From contig NZ_CP045420.1 of assembly GCF_009363795.1 (NCBI RefSeq), positions 2,089,001-2,153,000 of the forward strand: 64,000 bases of DNA, given 5' to 3'. Under the pieces are notes generated by a model. The model was given only the letters and a program-made list of their open reading frames with translations. It searched no databases and had not been told where the DNA came from. This DNA is from Palleronia sp. THAF1 (lineage in GTDB: Bacteria > Pseudomonadota > Alphaproteobacteria > Rhodobacterales > Rhodobacteraceae). A program made the position numbers and the translations under genes. Positions within the stretch are counted from its first letter, which is position 1; each line of letters begins with the position of its first letter. Of the stretch, positions 17,992 through 26,457 are shown one piece after another.

Positions 17992-18971
17992 CCCCGCGCG
18001 CTCCGGCGCCCATCGCACTGACCTGCGGAGAGCCCGCAGGCGTCGGGCCTGACATCGCCGTCACCGTCTGGCAGACGCTAGGCGACGCGATGCCGTTCTT
18101 TTTCATGGGCGATCCAGCGCATCTCAGCGGTCCCGTCGCATCCATCGAGCACCCGTCAGAGGCCGCATCCGCCGCGCGCCACGGCTTGCCTGTCCTACCC
18201 ACCGATATGGGGCCGCCCCGCGTGCCGGGAACACCCAATCCGGCCCACGCTCCGCATGTCGTGCGGATGATCGCCGAGGCCGTTGACTTGGTGCGCTGCG
18301 GCGATGCGTCTGCCATCTGCACTCTGCCGATTCACAAGAAAGCCCTGATCGACGGAGCAAATTTCGCCTATCCCGGCCATACCGAGTATCTCGCCGCGCT
18401 CGCAGGCGTGGATCGGGTGGTGATGATGCTGGCCTGCGATGCCCTGCGTGTCGTGCCCGCCACGATTCACATCCCGATCGCCGACGTGCCCCGCGCGCTA
18501 ACCGCAGAAGGGCTGGGAATCACCATCCGCATCACCCACGCCGCCCTCATCCGCGATTTCGGCATCCCGGCCCCCCGCATCGCCATCGCTGGGCTGAACC
18601 CCCACGCGGGCGAAGGGGGCGCCATCGGGACAGAGGAAATCGACTGGATCACCGCCTTGGTTGACCAATTGCGCGCAGAAGGCCTCGACCTGCGCGGCCC
18701 TGCATCCGCAGATACGATGTTCCACGCCGACGCTCGTGCGCGCTATGATGCCGCCATCGCCATGTACCACGATCAGGCGCTGATCCCGATCAAGACCATC
18801 GACTTCGCGGGCGGCGTCAACGTCACGCTCGGCCTGCCGTTCGTTCGAACCTCTCCCGATCACGGCACCGCCTTTGACATCGCGGGAACCGGCACCGCCG
18901 ATCCAACCAGCACGCTCGCCGCCCTGCGCATGGCCGCCCGAATGGCAGCCGCACGCGCCGCCGCCCAATGA
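17988..18971 (+). CDS. pdxA: 4-hydroxythreonine-4-phosphate dehydrogenase
   Basis: A 327-residue enzyme of the DXP-dependent pyridoxal phosphate pathway. Recognised by LTCGEPAGVGPDIA, the metal-binding YPGHTEYLAAL, LNPHAGEGG and the C-terminal MYHDQALIPIKTIDFAGGVNVTLGLPFVRTSPDHGTAFDIAG. Its place between surA and rsmA is conserved in proteobacteria. The overlap with surA indicates one operon. A copy of the dispersed GC-rich repeat separates it from rsmA. Confidence 0.96.
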   Translation: MTPRAPAPIALTCGEPAGVGPDIAVTVWQTLGDAMPFFFMGDPAHLSGPVASIEHPSEAASAARHGLPVLPTDMGPPRVPGTPNPAHAPHVVRMIAEAVDLVRCGDASAICTLPIHKKALIDGANFAYPGHTEYLAALAGVDRVVMMLACDALRVVPATIHIPIADVPRALTAEGLGITIRITHAALIRDFGIPAPRIAIAGLNPHAGEGGAIGTEEIDWITALVDQLRAEGLDLRGPASADTMFHADARARYDAAIAMYHDQALIPIKTIDFAGGVNVTLGLPFVRTSPDHGTAFDIAGTGTADPTSTLAALRMAARMAAARAAAQ

Positions 18972-19038
18972 CCCTCTTCTTTGTTTTTCCCAAAATACTC
19001 CGGGTGAGCCGCGCCAGCGGCGAGGGCAGAGCCCTTAG
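18972..19038 (-). repeat. Dispersed GC-rich repeat, copy 2 (degenerate)
   Basis: Read on the minus strand it has the stem GGGCTCTGCCC, a GC-rich middle, then CCGGAGTATTTTGGGAA, matching the order of elements in copies 3 and 4 with more divergence. It fills most of the pdxA-rsmA gap. Confidence 0.5.
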
Positions 19039-19068
19039 CGCCGCCAATCACAGGGAAGGCCCACGACC

Positions 19069-19911
19069 ATGAGCGCCATCGACGACCTTCCCCCCCTGCG
19101 CACCGTCATCGCCGAGCATCAGCTTTCGGCCAGGAAATCGCTCGGCCAGAACTTCCTTCTGGACTTGAATTTGACCGCCAAGATCGCGCGTCAGGCCGGC
19201 GATCTGACCGGCTGCGATGTGCTGGAAGTCGGCCCCGGTCCGGGCGGCCTGACGCGCGGCCTGCTGGCCGAAGGCGCGCGCCGTGTACTGGCGGTAGAAA
19301 AGGACGCGCGATGCCTGCCAGCCCTTGCCGAGATCGCGGCCAAATACCCGGATCGGCTGGACGTGATAAACGCCGACGCGCTCGACTTGAACCCGTTGGC
19401 GCATCTGACGCCGCCGATCCGAATCGTGTCGAACCTGCCCTACAACGTCGGCACAGAGCTTCTGACCCGCTGGCTCGACCCGCCCGAATGGCCACCCTTC
19501 TGGTCCAGCCTGACGCTGATGTTCCAGAAAGAAGTTGCCCAGCGAATCACCGCTGCCCCCGGATCGAAAGCCTACGGGCGCTTTGCGATCCTCTCACAAT
19601 GGCGCACGGACGCGCGCATCGTGATGGAGCTTCCGCCCGAAGCTTTCACCCCGCCGCCCAAGATCCATTCGGCGGTGGTGCACCTGCAAGCCCTTGATGC
19701 GCCACGGTTCCCGGCCTGCTCCAAGACGCTGTTCCGCATCACCGCAGCCGGCTTCAACCAGCGCCGCAAGATGCTGCGCGCATCGCTTAAAGGCACAGCA
19801 CCGGATATAGAAGATCGCCTTCTCGCCGCCGGGATAAAGCCGACCCAGCGCGCGGAAGAGCTGTCATTGGAACAGTTCTGCGCGCTGGCGCGAGAAATCG
19901 ACAAGACCTGA
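19069..19911 (+). CDS. rsmA: 16S rRNA dimethyladenosine transferase
   Basis: A 280-residue methyltransferase that dimethylates two adjacent adenines in helix 45 of 16S rRNA. Motifs: KSLGQNFL (residues 24-30), SAM-binding [10 protein letters not shown] (53-62) and catalytic SNLPYN (121-126). It ends the lptF-to-rsmA gene series and is followed by a strong terminator. Confidence 0.96.
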   Translation: MSAIDDLPPLRTVIAEHQLSARKSLGQNFLLDLNLTAKIARQAGDLTGCDVLEVGPGPGGLTRGLLAEGARRVLAVEKDARCLPALAEIAAKYPDRLDVINADALDLNPLAHLTPPIRIVSNLPYNVGTELLTRWLDPPEWPPFWSSLTLMFQKEVAQRITAAPGSKAYGRFAILSQWRTDARIVMELPPEAFTPPPKIHSAVVHLQALDAPRFPACSKTLFRITAAGFNQRRKMLRASLKGTAPDIEDRLLAAGIKPTQRAEELSLEQFCALAREIDKT

Positions 19912-19926
19912 TCCAAAAAGAAAAAT

Positions 19927-19952
19927 GGCCGATCCCGCAGGATCGGCCTTTT
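19927..19952 (+). terminator. Bidirectional intrinsic terminator
   Basis: GGCCGATCC and GGATCGGCC form a 9-bp stem with loop CGCA. On the plus strand it is followed by TTTT; on the minus strand an A-rich stretch gives TTTTTC. It ends both rsmA and the convergent DUF4167 gene. Confidence 0.88.
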
Positions 19953-19954
19953 GA

Positions 19955-20740
19955 TTATTCAGCGGCTTGGTTCTCTCCGCCGCCACTGTTGTTTTCACCA
20001 CCGTCGTCCTGCGCCTTCGGCTTGCGCGGACGCCCCCGACGGGGCTTTTCGGCGGGCTTCTCTTCAGGTGTCTCGACCAGACCGCTGTCGGTGTCTGAGC
20101 CGCCTGAGTCCATCACATCGTCGGACTTCGGCGTGCGCGGACGGCGCGTGCGACGTGGCTTCGGCTGATCGCCTTCCCCGTCGGACTTGGCCTGCGTCTC
20201 CGGCTGAGTGTGGGTTTGCGGTTGGCTATCGCGCTGCTGGTCCGCGTCGCGCGACTGATTGCGCTGGCCATCGTCCCGCCGGTTCTGATCGCCACCACCA
20301 TGGCTTTGCTGATCACCGTTATTCTGGTTGCCCCGACTCTGATCGCCGTTGTTCTGGCCACCCTGGTTATCGTTGCCGCCCTGCGGGCCGCCGCCCTGCT
20401 GGCCGTTGTTCTGATTACCCTGCTGACCGCCGCCGTGTTGGCCTTCGTTCTGCTGGTTGTTCTGATTGTTCTGCTGCTGACGCTCGTTCATCTCGCGCGT
20501 CGCTTCGGCCAACATCCGCGTGTAATGCTCGGCGTGCTGGGCGAAGTTCTCGGCCGCCACTCGGTCGTTCGAGAGCTGCGCATCGCGGGTCAGCTGGTTG
20601 TATTTGTCGATGATTTGCTGCGGCGTACCGCGCACCTTGCCCTCTGGGCCCGAGCTGTCGAACACACGGTTGACGACGTTGCCGCCAGAGGGACGGTTGC
20701 GGTTCTTGTTGTTCCGCGAGCGCTTGTTGGAAGATCGCAT
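19955..20740 (-). CDS. DUF4167 protein with long disordered tail
   Basis: A 261-residue alphaproteobacterial protein. The N-terminal domain (about 1-90) begins MRSSNKRSRNNKNRNRPSGG and includes NVVNRVFDSSGPEGKVRGTPQQIIDKYNQLTRDA and AENFAQHAEHYTRML, the DUF4167 core. The remainder is low complexity: a Gln/Asn/Gly stretch (about 90-165), then an acidic-basic region with repeated PRR/PRK motifs such as PRRTRRPRTPKSDD and KPRRGRPRKPK resembling AT-hook-like basic patches. The function is unknown; nucleic-acid binding is an inference from composition. It lies 234 bases downstream of prmC in the same direction. Confidence 0.87.
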   Translation of the reverse strand: MRSSNKRSRNNKNRNRPSGGNVVNRVFDSSGPEGKVRGTPQQIIDKYNQLTRDAQLSNDRVAAENFAQHAEHYTRMLAEATREMNERQQQNNQNNQQNEGQHGGGQQGNQNNGQQGGGPQGGNDNQGGQNNGDQSRGNQNNGDQQSHGGGDQNRRDDGQRNQSRDADQQRDSQPQTHTQPETQAKSDGEGDQPKPRRTRRPRTPKSDDVMDSGGSDTDSGLVETPEEKPAEKPRRGRPRKPKAQDDGGENNSGGGENQAAE

Positions 20741-20974
20741 GTCGGAGATAGGTCCGGACTAATTGAAGATTAAAGTCTGACAGCCCTTGGGTATCCCGTG
20801 CCGCGGCGAGTGCGACAGTCAGAAGGGACGCTGTTGGCAGTGACAAAGGCGTGCGCCGAAGCAAGGCGCTCTGCCCTCTGCGACGACAGGCAGACCATGC
20901 CCTGCTGGGCTTGGCAACCCGTTTGTGCCGAAAACGACGGATTTTCCGACTATTTCGGTCTTTGCCCCTGAAAT

Positions 20975-21781
20975 TCAGCCGTTTGCCGCCGAAACTACAC
21001 GGTCGCGGCCGCCCAAATCAGCGTGTACGACCACATCGGCGAATCCAGCGGCGCGCAAAATATCGGCGACGGCAGCGCCCTGCGTCCAGCCGATTTCCAG
21101 AATCAGCCGCCCACCCGGCGTCATGTGGTCGGACGCATGGGCCGCAATTTTGCGATAGGCTTGCAGGCCGTCCTCACCGGGGGTCAGAGCGATGGTGGGG
21201 TCGTGGTCGCGCACCTCTGGGGCAAGGTCGGCCATTTCCGCCTGCGATATGTAGGGCGGGTTCGAGACGATCAGATCGAAGCGTCCGCCAACATCCGCGA
21301 ACCAGTCGGAGCGGATCAGCGTCAGCCTGTCGGCAACGCCGATGGCATCCGCGTTGCGCGCGGCCACCGCAAGCGCCGCTTCGCTTAGGTCCGTCGCCAC
21401 ACCCATCACATCGGATCGCTCTGCCAACAGCGTAATCGCGATGCAGCCGGAGCCGGTGCCCAAATCGAGGACCTTGGAGAAGGGCGTCTGCAGAGCCACC
21501 TCCACCAGCGTCTCGGTGTCGGGGCGCGGGTCCAGCACGTCTGGGGTGACCGCGAAGTCGTGGTTCCAGAAGGCGCGTATGCCCGTGATCTTCGACACCG
21601 GCTCTCGCGCGATGCGGCGCGCGATGGCGTCGTTCAGGACGCCCCAGCCGGGGTGGTCAGCGTCGCGGTCCGCGGTCGGCACGCCTGGAAACGCCCAATC
21701 GGTCAGGCGGCGCAGGTCGGTCTGCGCATCCGGTACGCCCGCGTCACGCAGTCGGCGGAGGTCGTCTTGAGGGTCGCTCAT
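20975..21781 (-). CDS. prmC: Release factor glutamine methyltransferase
   Basis: A 268-residue enzyme that methylates the glutamine of the GGQ motif in peptide release factors. It has the helical N-terminal domain, SAM motif DLGTGSG (residues 106-112) and catalytic NPPYIS (174-179). Its start overlaps the prfA stop (ATGA), so modifier and substrate are co-translated, the usual bacterial order. Confidence 0.96.
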   Translation of the reverse strand: MSDPQDDLRRLRDAGVPDAQTDLRRLTDWAFPGVPTADRDADHPGWGVLNDAIARRIAREPVSKITGIRAFWNHDFAVTPDVLDPRPDTETLVEVALQTPFSKVLDLGTGSGCIAITLLAERSDVMGVATDLSEAALAVAARNADAIGVADRLTLIRSDWFADVGGRFDLIVSNPPYISQAEMADLAPEVRDHDPTIALTPGEDGLQAYRKIAAHASDHMTPGGRLILEIGWTQGAAVADILRAAGFADVVVHADLGGRDRVVSAANG

Positions 21782-22827
21782 CCGTCCAGTTCGGCCAGTC
21801 GCGCGGCCTGATCTTCCGAGATAAGGGCATCGATGATCTCGGTCAGGTCGCCCTGCATGACCTGATCCAGCTTATACAGCGTCAGGTTGATGCGGTGATC
21901 GGTGAGCCGTCCCTGCGGGAAATTATAGGTACGGATACGCTCGGACCTGTCGCCGCTGCCGACCTGCGCCTTGCGTGCGTCGGCTCGCTCACTGTCGGCG
22001 CGGTTGCGTTCCAGATCGAACAGGCGCGTGCGCAGAACCTGCATCGCGATCTCGCGGTTGCGGTGCTGCGACTTTTCACTGCTGACGACGACGAGGCCCG
22101 AGGGGATGTGCGTGATCCGCACCGCCGAGTCGGTCGTGTTCACATGCTGGCCACCCGCTCCGCTGGCGCGCATCGTATCGATGCGGATGTCCTGCGCGTC
22201 GATCTGAATATCGACCTCTTCGGCTTCCGGCAGAACAGCAACGGTGGCGGCTGAGGTGTGAATACGCCCACCCGATTCGGTGGAAGGTACGCGCTGGACA
22301 CGGTGGACGCCCGATTCGAACTTGAGCCGCGCGAATACACCGTCGCCCTTGATGTTGGCGACAAGTTCTTTCAGGCCGCCAAGCTCGGTCGTCGCCTCTT
22401 CGATCACGTCGAACTTCCAGCCCTGCGTTTCGGCGAAGCGCTGATACATGCGCTGCAGGTCAGCAGCAAAAAGCGCGGCCTCTTCTCCGCCTGTGCCGGG
22501 CCGGATTTCCAGGATCGCTGGGCGCGCGTCGGCAGAGTCCTTGGGCAGCAGCGCAAGGCGCAGCCGGTCCTCGATGGCGTCGCGACGGGCAATCAGGCCG
22601 GGAAGCTCGTCGTCCGCCAGCGCGCGCATCTCTGGATCGGCGCGCATGGCTTCGGTGTCGGTGATCTCGGCGCTCAGGTCCTGCCACTCGCGGGCGATCT
22701 CGACCACGGGGCGCAGCTCCGCATATTCGCGGCCCAACTGCGCGATATCGCCCTTCCCTTCGGACATGGCGGCTTCAAGATACTCGAACCGTTCGACGAT
22801 CTGGCGAAGTCTGTCCTGGGGGACCAT
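21778..22827 (-). CDS. prfA: Peptide chain release factor 1
   Basis: A 349-residue class I release factor for UAA and UAG. The codon-recognition tripeptide is PST (181-183, PxT type) within [11 protein letters not shown], and the catalytic GGQ lies at 225-227. It is translationally coupled to prmC. A GC-rich dispersed repeat lies just upstream. Confidence 0.97.
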   Translation of the reverse strand: MVPQDRLRQIVERFEYLEAAMSEGKGDIAQLGREYAELRPVVEIAREWQDLSAEITDTEAMRADPEMRALADDELPGLIARRDAIEDRLRLALLPKDSADARPAILEIRPGTGGEEAALFAADLQRMYQRFAETQGWKFDVIEEATTELGGLKELVANIKGDGVFARLKFESGVHRVQRVPSTESGGRIHTSAATVAVLPEAEEVDIQIDAQDIRIDTMRASGAGGQHVNTTDSAVRITHIPSGLVVVSSEKSQHRNREIAMQVLRTRLFDLERNRADSERADARKAQVGSGDRSERIRTYNFPQGRLTDHRINLTLYKLDQVMQGDLTEIIDALISEDQAARLAELDG

Positions 22828-22844
22828 GGGCGTGCAATCCTAAG

Positions 22845-22894
22845 CGCGGGGGCCCTGCCCCCGCACCCCCGAGGTATTTGGGGAACGATGAAGG
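22845..22894 (+). repeat. Dispersed GC-rich repeat, copy 3
   Basis: Stem GGGGGCCCTGCCCCC is followed by GCACCCCCGAGGTATTTGG and GGAACGATGAAGG. It is nearly identical in order and sequence to copy 4 at 36884. It lies between the DUF1499 gene and prfA. Confidence 0.6.
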
Positions 22895-22895
22895 T

Positions 22896-23324
22896 TCAAG
22901 ACGGCGTAAGGCCCGCTTCTTCAAGCCACCGCACGTTCCGCTTGGCGTTCACACCCGCATCGCCCTTACCGATCGTCAGGTGCCCGGAAATCGCCAGACG
23001 CCCGCCCTCGCGCCAGACATGGACGACATCGGGGAAGCCCATGACCTTGGTTCTGGTGACGAAAGAGCGGTGATCGGGGTCAGAGGCCATGCGCGTGGTG
23101 CGGTCGCTGTTCTGCACGACCTGGTGCAGCCGGTTGAAGGCAGCATCCAGATCCTTGGGCATAAGAACGGTCGTACTACCGCCCATGGTGGTATGAGTTC
23201 CAGGCTCTGGCATCGTGTCGGGGCGTTCCAGCCGCGCCGCATCCGGAGAGATCGTGCGAATCCAGAACGCAAGTCCGCCCCAAAAAAGCAGAAGGGCTGC
23301 GATGGCGATCAAGACGGAGTTCAT
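22896..23324 (-). CDS. DUF1499 membrane-anchored protein
   Basis: A 142-residue protein with one N-terminal membrane helix (MNSVLIAIAALLLFWGGLAFWI) and a periplasmic DUF1499 domain, including TRTKVMGFPDVVHVWREGGRLAISGHLTIGKGDAGVNAKRNVRWL. The family's biochemical role is unknown. The start at 23324 was chosen because it opens directly into the membrane helix; the frame runs 27 codons further upstream into the mazG promoter region. Confidence 0.85.
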   Translation of the reverse strand: MNSVLIAIAALLLFWGGLAFWIRTISPDAARLERPDTMPEPGTHTTMGGSTTVLMPKDLDAAFNRLHQVVQNSDRTTRMASDPDHRSFVTRTKVMGFPDVVHVWREGGRLAISGHLTIGKGDAGVNAKRNVRWLEEAGLTPS

Positions 23325-23383
23325 GGCGACCTCTGGCACTGGATTCGGTGGACATGTAGCCCGCACCGGGCCACATCCATCCC

Positions 23384-24205
23384 ATGACAGACCCCAATGA
23401 TCCAATCTTCGATGTGCCGGAGGGGATAGACCGGCTGCGCGCGGTCATGGCCCGCCTGCGCGACCCCGACACCGGCTGCCCGTGGGACCTGGAGCAGGAC
23501 TTCGCCACCATAGCGCCCTACACGATAGAGGAAGCCTACGAGGTTCACGACGCCATCCAACGCGGGTCGATGGATGACCTGAAGGGAGAGTTGGGCGACC
23601 TGCTGTTCCAGTCGGTCTTCCACGCGCAGATGGCCGAGGAAGCCGGGGCGTTCGACTTATTGGATGTGATCAAGGGCATCACGGACAAGATGATTGCGCG
23701 CCATCCGCACGTGTTCGGTGACCAATCGCGAGACAAGTCGGCGGATCAGCAAACCATGGACTGGGAGGCTGAGAAGGCGAAAGAGCGCGCGCGCCGGGCC
23801 GAAACGGGTGTGCTCGATGGTGTTGCGCTGGGTCTGCCGGCCCTGATGCGGGCCGAGAAGTTGCAGAAGCGGGCGGCGCGCGTAGGGTTCGATTGGCCCG
23901 TGACGGATCAGGTGGTGGACAAGATCGCCGAAGAAGCGCGCGAACTGGCCGAGGCGCGGGACACCCTGACCCCCGATAAGGTGGCCGAGGAGATGGGCGA
24001 CCTGCTGTTCGCGGTCGCCAATCTTGCCAGGCACCTTGGCGTCGACCCAGAGACCGCCCTGCGCGCAACGAACGACAAGTTCACGCGGCGTTTCGGCTTC
24101 ATCGAGGCTGCGCTGTCAGCGGCAGGCAAGACGCCAAAGGACAGCGATCTGGCAGAGATGGACGCCCTGTGGAACGCGGCCAAGGCAGCTGAGCGCGACG
24201 GATAA
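23384..24205 (+). CDS. mazG: Nucleoside triphosphate pyrophosphohydrolase MazG
   Basis: A 273-residue cytoplasmic enzyme that hydrolyses NTPs to NMP and pyrophosphate. It has two tandem MazG domains with EExxE...ExxD metal motifs: EEAYEVHDAI with GELGDLLFQ in the first and EEARELAEA with EEMGDLLFAVANLAR in the second. The N-terminal RLRDPDTGCPWDLEQDFATIAPYTIEEAYE is diagnostic. It is divergent from the DUF1499 gene. Confidence 0.95.
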   Translation: MTDPNDPIFDVPEGIDRLRAVMARLRDPDTGCPWDLEQDFATIAPYTIEEAYEVHDAIQRGSMDDLKGELGDLLFQSVFHAQMAEEAGAFDLLDVIKGITDKMIARHPHVFGDQSRDKSADQQTMDWEAEKAKERARRAETGVLDGVALGLPALMRAEKLQKRAARVGFDWPVTDQVVDKIAEEARELAEARDTLTPDKVAEEMGDLLFAVANLARHLGVDPETALRATNDKFTRRFGFIEAALSAAGKTPKDSDLAEMDALWNAAKAAERDG

Positions 24206-24211
24206 AATTAT

Positions 24212-24228
24212 CCGACTAGGTTTGTCGG
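24212..24228. promoter_or_regulatory. Inverted repeat upstream of iron-binding protein gene
   Basis: CCGAC and GTCGG flank a 7-base spacer, and the pairing extends imperfectly one or two bases on each side. It begins seven bases after the mazG stop and 68 bases before the iron-binding protein start, and no T-run follows. An operator for an iron-responsive regulator is plausible but unproven. Confidence 0.35.
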
Positions 24229-24295
24229 GTATTGACCTGACAAAAAAACTCGGATTTGTCTGGCGGTGTAGAAACCAAAGACGAAAGACGTCCTT

Positions 24296-25297
24296 ATGCG
24301 TAGCGTTCTCATCGCGACCCTTGCCGCCACCACCGCCCTGCCCGCACTGGCCGAGGTCAACATTTACTCCTACCGCCAGCCCGAACTGATCCAGCCGATC
24401 CTTGACGGCTTCACCGCCGAAACCGGTATCGAGACCAACACGGCCTATGTGGACAAAGGCTTGGTCGAGCGCCTTCAGGCCGAGGGCACGCGCAGCCCCG
24501 CCGATATCATCCTGACAACAGACGTATCGCGGCTGGAAGAAGCCAAGGCCGCCGGTGTGACGCAGGCGCTGGACAGTGATGTGGTGAACGAAGCCATCCC
24601 CGCTCGCCTGCGCGATCCCGAAGGCCAGTGGGTTGGCGTCACCACCCGCGGCCGCATCGTCTACGCCAGCAAGGAGCGCGTCGCCGAGGGCGAGATCACC
24701 ACGTACGAGGACCTTGCCGATCCCAAGTGGGAAGGCCGCATCTGCACCCGTTCCGGCACCCACCCCTACACGCTGGGCCTTGTGTCCGCGCTGATCGAGC
24801 ACAACGGCGTGGAAGAGACCCGCACCTGGCTGGAAGGCCTGAAGTCGAACCTTGCCAAGCAGCCCGAGGGCAACGACCGCGCGCAGGTGCGTTCGATCTG
24901 GGCGGGCGAGTGCGATATCTCGATCGGCAACACCTACTACATGGGCGCGATGCTGTCCGACCCCGAGCAGACCGAATGGGCGAACGCCGTACGGGTTGAA
25001 TTCCCGACGTTCGAGGACGGCTCCGGCACCCACGTGAACGTCTCTGGTGTGGCGCTGACCGCCAACGCGCCGAACAAGGACGACGCGGTGGCCTTCGTGG
25101 ACTATCTGGCGTCCGAGGAAGCGCAGCGGATCTACGCAGCGGAAGTGAACGAATACCCCGCCGACCCTGACGTGCCCGCCTCCGACCTGGTGCAAAGCTG
25201 GGGGGAGATCACGCCGGACGAGACCGATCTGGCCGCCATCGCATCACACCGCGCCGAAGCGTTGCGTCTGGTCGAAGAAGTGAACTTTGATGGGTAA
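24296..25297 (+). CDS. Iron(III) ABC transporter substrate-binding protein (FbpA/FutA type)
   Basis: A 333-residue periplasmic binding protein with a signal peptide ending ALA at residue 19 and mature start EVNIYSYRQPEL. The adjacent tyrosines in GNTYYMG (Tyr214 and Tyr215) correspond to the ferric-iron ligands of FbpA-type proteins. It delivers Fe3+ to an inner-membrane FbpBC permease, but no permease or ATPase gene is adjacent. It stands alone between mazG and a hairpin-rich region with a strong terminator. Confidence 0.9.
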   Translation: MRSVLIATLAATTALPALAEVNIYSYRQPELIQPILDGFTAETGIETNTAYVDKGLVERLQAEGTRSPADIILTTDVSRLEEAKAAGVTQALDSDVVNEAIPARLRDPEGQWVGVTTRGRIVYASKERVAEGEITTYEDLADPKWEGRICTRSGTHPYTLGLVSALIEHNGVEETRTWLEGLKSNLAKQPEGNDRAQVRSIWAGECDISIGNTYYMGAMLSDPEQTEWANAVRVEFPTFEDGSGTHVNVSGVALTANAPNKDDAVAFVDYLASEEAQRIYAAEVNEYPADPDVPASDLVQSWGEITPDETDLAAIASHRAEALRLVEEVNFDG

Positions 25298-25547
25298 GCC
25301 CTGATCCGCCAAAGGCGGCGGCCTCTCCGGTGGAGAGGCCGAAGGGCGAACGCGCGGAGCGCCGGGGGTGGCCATCGACGGGGCCATTCCAGTCAACCAT
25401 GGAAGAGCCGCAAGGATCGACCCGAAGAGACGCGGGCCAGCTAAACGCGGCAATGCCTTCGACGGAAAAGCCGTTCCACCCCAATAACGCGAAAAGGGCG
25501 ACACCAGACGGTGTCGCCCTTTTTCGTTTCACCCATCCGGGGGAAAG
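25298..25547. other. Hairpin-rich non-coding stretch after the iron-binding gene
   Basis: No convincing gene. It holds two close hairpins, CCGCC-AAA-GGCGG (25306-25318) and GGCCTCTCC-GGT-GGAGAGGCC (25320-25340), then a strong terminator at 25496-25524. Confidence 0.5.
25496..25524 (+). terminator. Intrinsic terminator
   Basis: GGGCGACACC and GGTGTCGCCC form a perfect 10-bp stem around AGAC, followed by TTTTT. An AAAA run precedes it, so it can also stop minus-strand transcripts from the tRNA-Asp genes. Confidence 0.88.
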
Positions 25548-25624
25548 TGGCGCGGTTGACGGGGCTCGAACCCGCGACCCCCGGCGTGACAGGCCGGTAC
25601 TCTAACCAACTGAGCTACAACCGC
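25548..25624 (-). tRNA. tRNA-Asp (GTC), copy 1
   Basis: On the minus strand this is a complete 77-base tRNA with acceptor stem GCGGTTG/CAACCGC, anticodon GTC in a CTGTCAC loop, GGTTCGAGCC T-loop region and an encoded CCA end. It is identical to the copy 22 bases away. Confidence 0.96.
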
Positions 25625-25646
25625 GTAGCACGTTCCGGGACGATGG

Positions 25647-25723
25647 TGGCGCGGTTGACGGGGCTCGAACCCGCGACCCCCGGCGTGACAGGCCGGTACT
25701 CTAACCAACTGAGCTACAACCGC
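25647..25723 (-). tRNA. tRNA-Asp (GTC), copy 2
   Basis: A 77-base tRNA identical to copy 1, with encoded CCA and anticodon GTC. It is the promoter-proximal copy of the tandem pair. Confidence 0.96.
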
Positions 25724-26044
25724 CCATCGTCGAAACGTGAGCGGCGTTCTAGGCAGAGGGTGGTGGGGCGTCAAGCGCGAAGGGAGGCCCAGACGAAATT
25801 CTATTTCGGGCGGCTGGCGATCCGAAATCGAAACGACGCTGGCGTGCGCACCTTGGCGTCACACGTAGAAGGTGCCGAAGCTTTCACCCTGCGGCTTTCC
25901 TTCATATTCGCGATTTATGTAAATCTCGAAATAAGCTCAAAAACTCCGCGGCTTATTCTTCTCATAAGGGAGTTCCGCCGCAATCGAGACACGTATGACG
26001 TGCAGAGTGTCCCCACGATAAGACAACTAGGGAAACACGATAAA
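25724..26044. other. Non-coding stretch between tRNA-Asp and the mini-pilin gene
   Basis: The right half (about 25890-26044) is notably AT-richer than its surroundings and probably holds the promoter of the small pilin-like gene. I see no gene; the frame open here from 25511 is chance. Confidence 0.45.
25746..25774 (-). promoter_or_regulatory. Candidate promoter of the tRNA-Asp pair
   Basis: On the minus strand TTGACG (-35) and TAGAAC (-10) are separated by exactly 17 bases. The -10 box ends 22 bases before the tRNA 5' end. Confidence 0.55.
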
Positions 26045-26260
26045 ATGCTTAAGCGTTTCAATACCTTCAAGGCTGACGAAGACGGTGCGGTGACGGTCGA
26101 TTGGGTGGTTCTGACCGCCGCAGTCGTCGGACTCGGGATTGCAGTCCTGACTTCGGTGACGAGCGGCACACAGGGTGTCACCGAAACGGTGTCCGGGCAC
26201 CTGGACGGCATCGAAATCGACACCACGTTCGGTGGCGCGGGCGGCGACAGCGACGGCTGA
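26045..26260 (+). CDS. Flp-like small prepilin-type protein (71 residues)
   Basis: A short basic leader ending in a glycine (MLKRFNTFKADEDG) precedes the hydrophobic segment AVTVDWVVLTAAVVGLGIAVL and a glycine/aspartate-rich tail. Flp pilins and TadE-type pseudopilins share this layout, with cleavage after Gly and an acidic residue at +5; here +5 is Asp rather than the usual Glu. I infer processing by a TadV/CpaA-type prepilin peptidase. No tad genes are nearby. A methionine before the leader follows an AGGGA-like sequence. A hairpin terminator follows. Confidence 0.65.
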   Translation: MLKRFNTFKADEDGAVTVDWVVLTAAVVGLGIAVLTSVTSGTQGVTETVSGHLDGIEIDTTFGGAGGDSDG

Positions 26261-26301
26261 ACCATACCAAACGGCCCGAGGAGCCGAACTTTAAGGTCAG
26301 C

Positions 26302-26330
26302 GGGGCGTCCGGGGTTGGACGTCCCGTCTT
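26302..26330 (+). terminator. Probable terminator of the mini-pilin gene
   Basis: GGGGCGTCC and GGACGTCCC pair over nine positions with one G-U wobble and a 6-base loop, followed by GTCTT and an AT-rich tail. Confidence 0.6.
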
Positions 26331-26334
26331 TATA

Positions 26335-26410
<76 letters not shown>

Positions 26411-26457
26411 CCGCCGTGCGATGTGCCGCGATGGCGCGCGCGATGCAAGCCCCTACC

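Noticed and set aside
25320-25340. Perfect 9-bp dyad GGCCTCTCC/GGAGAGGCC as a member of the palindromic insert family
   Set aside because: It lacks the CCGGCA and GAGAGGG arms in the correct order and has a different stem, so it is treated as an unrelated hairpin.
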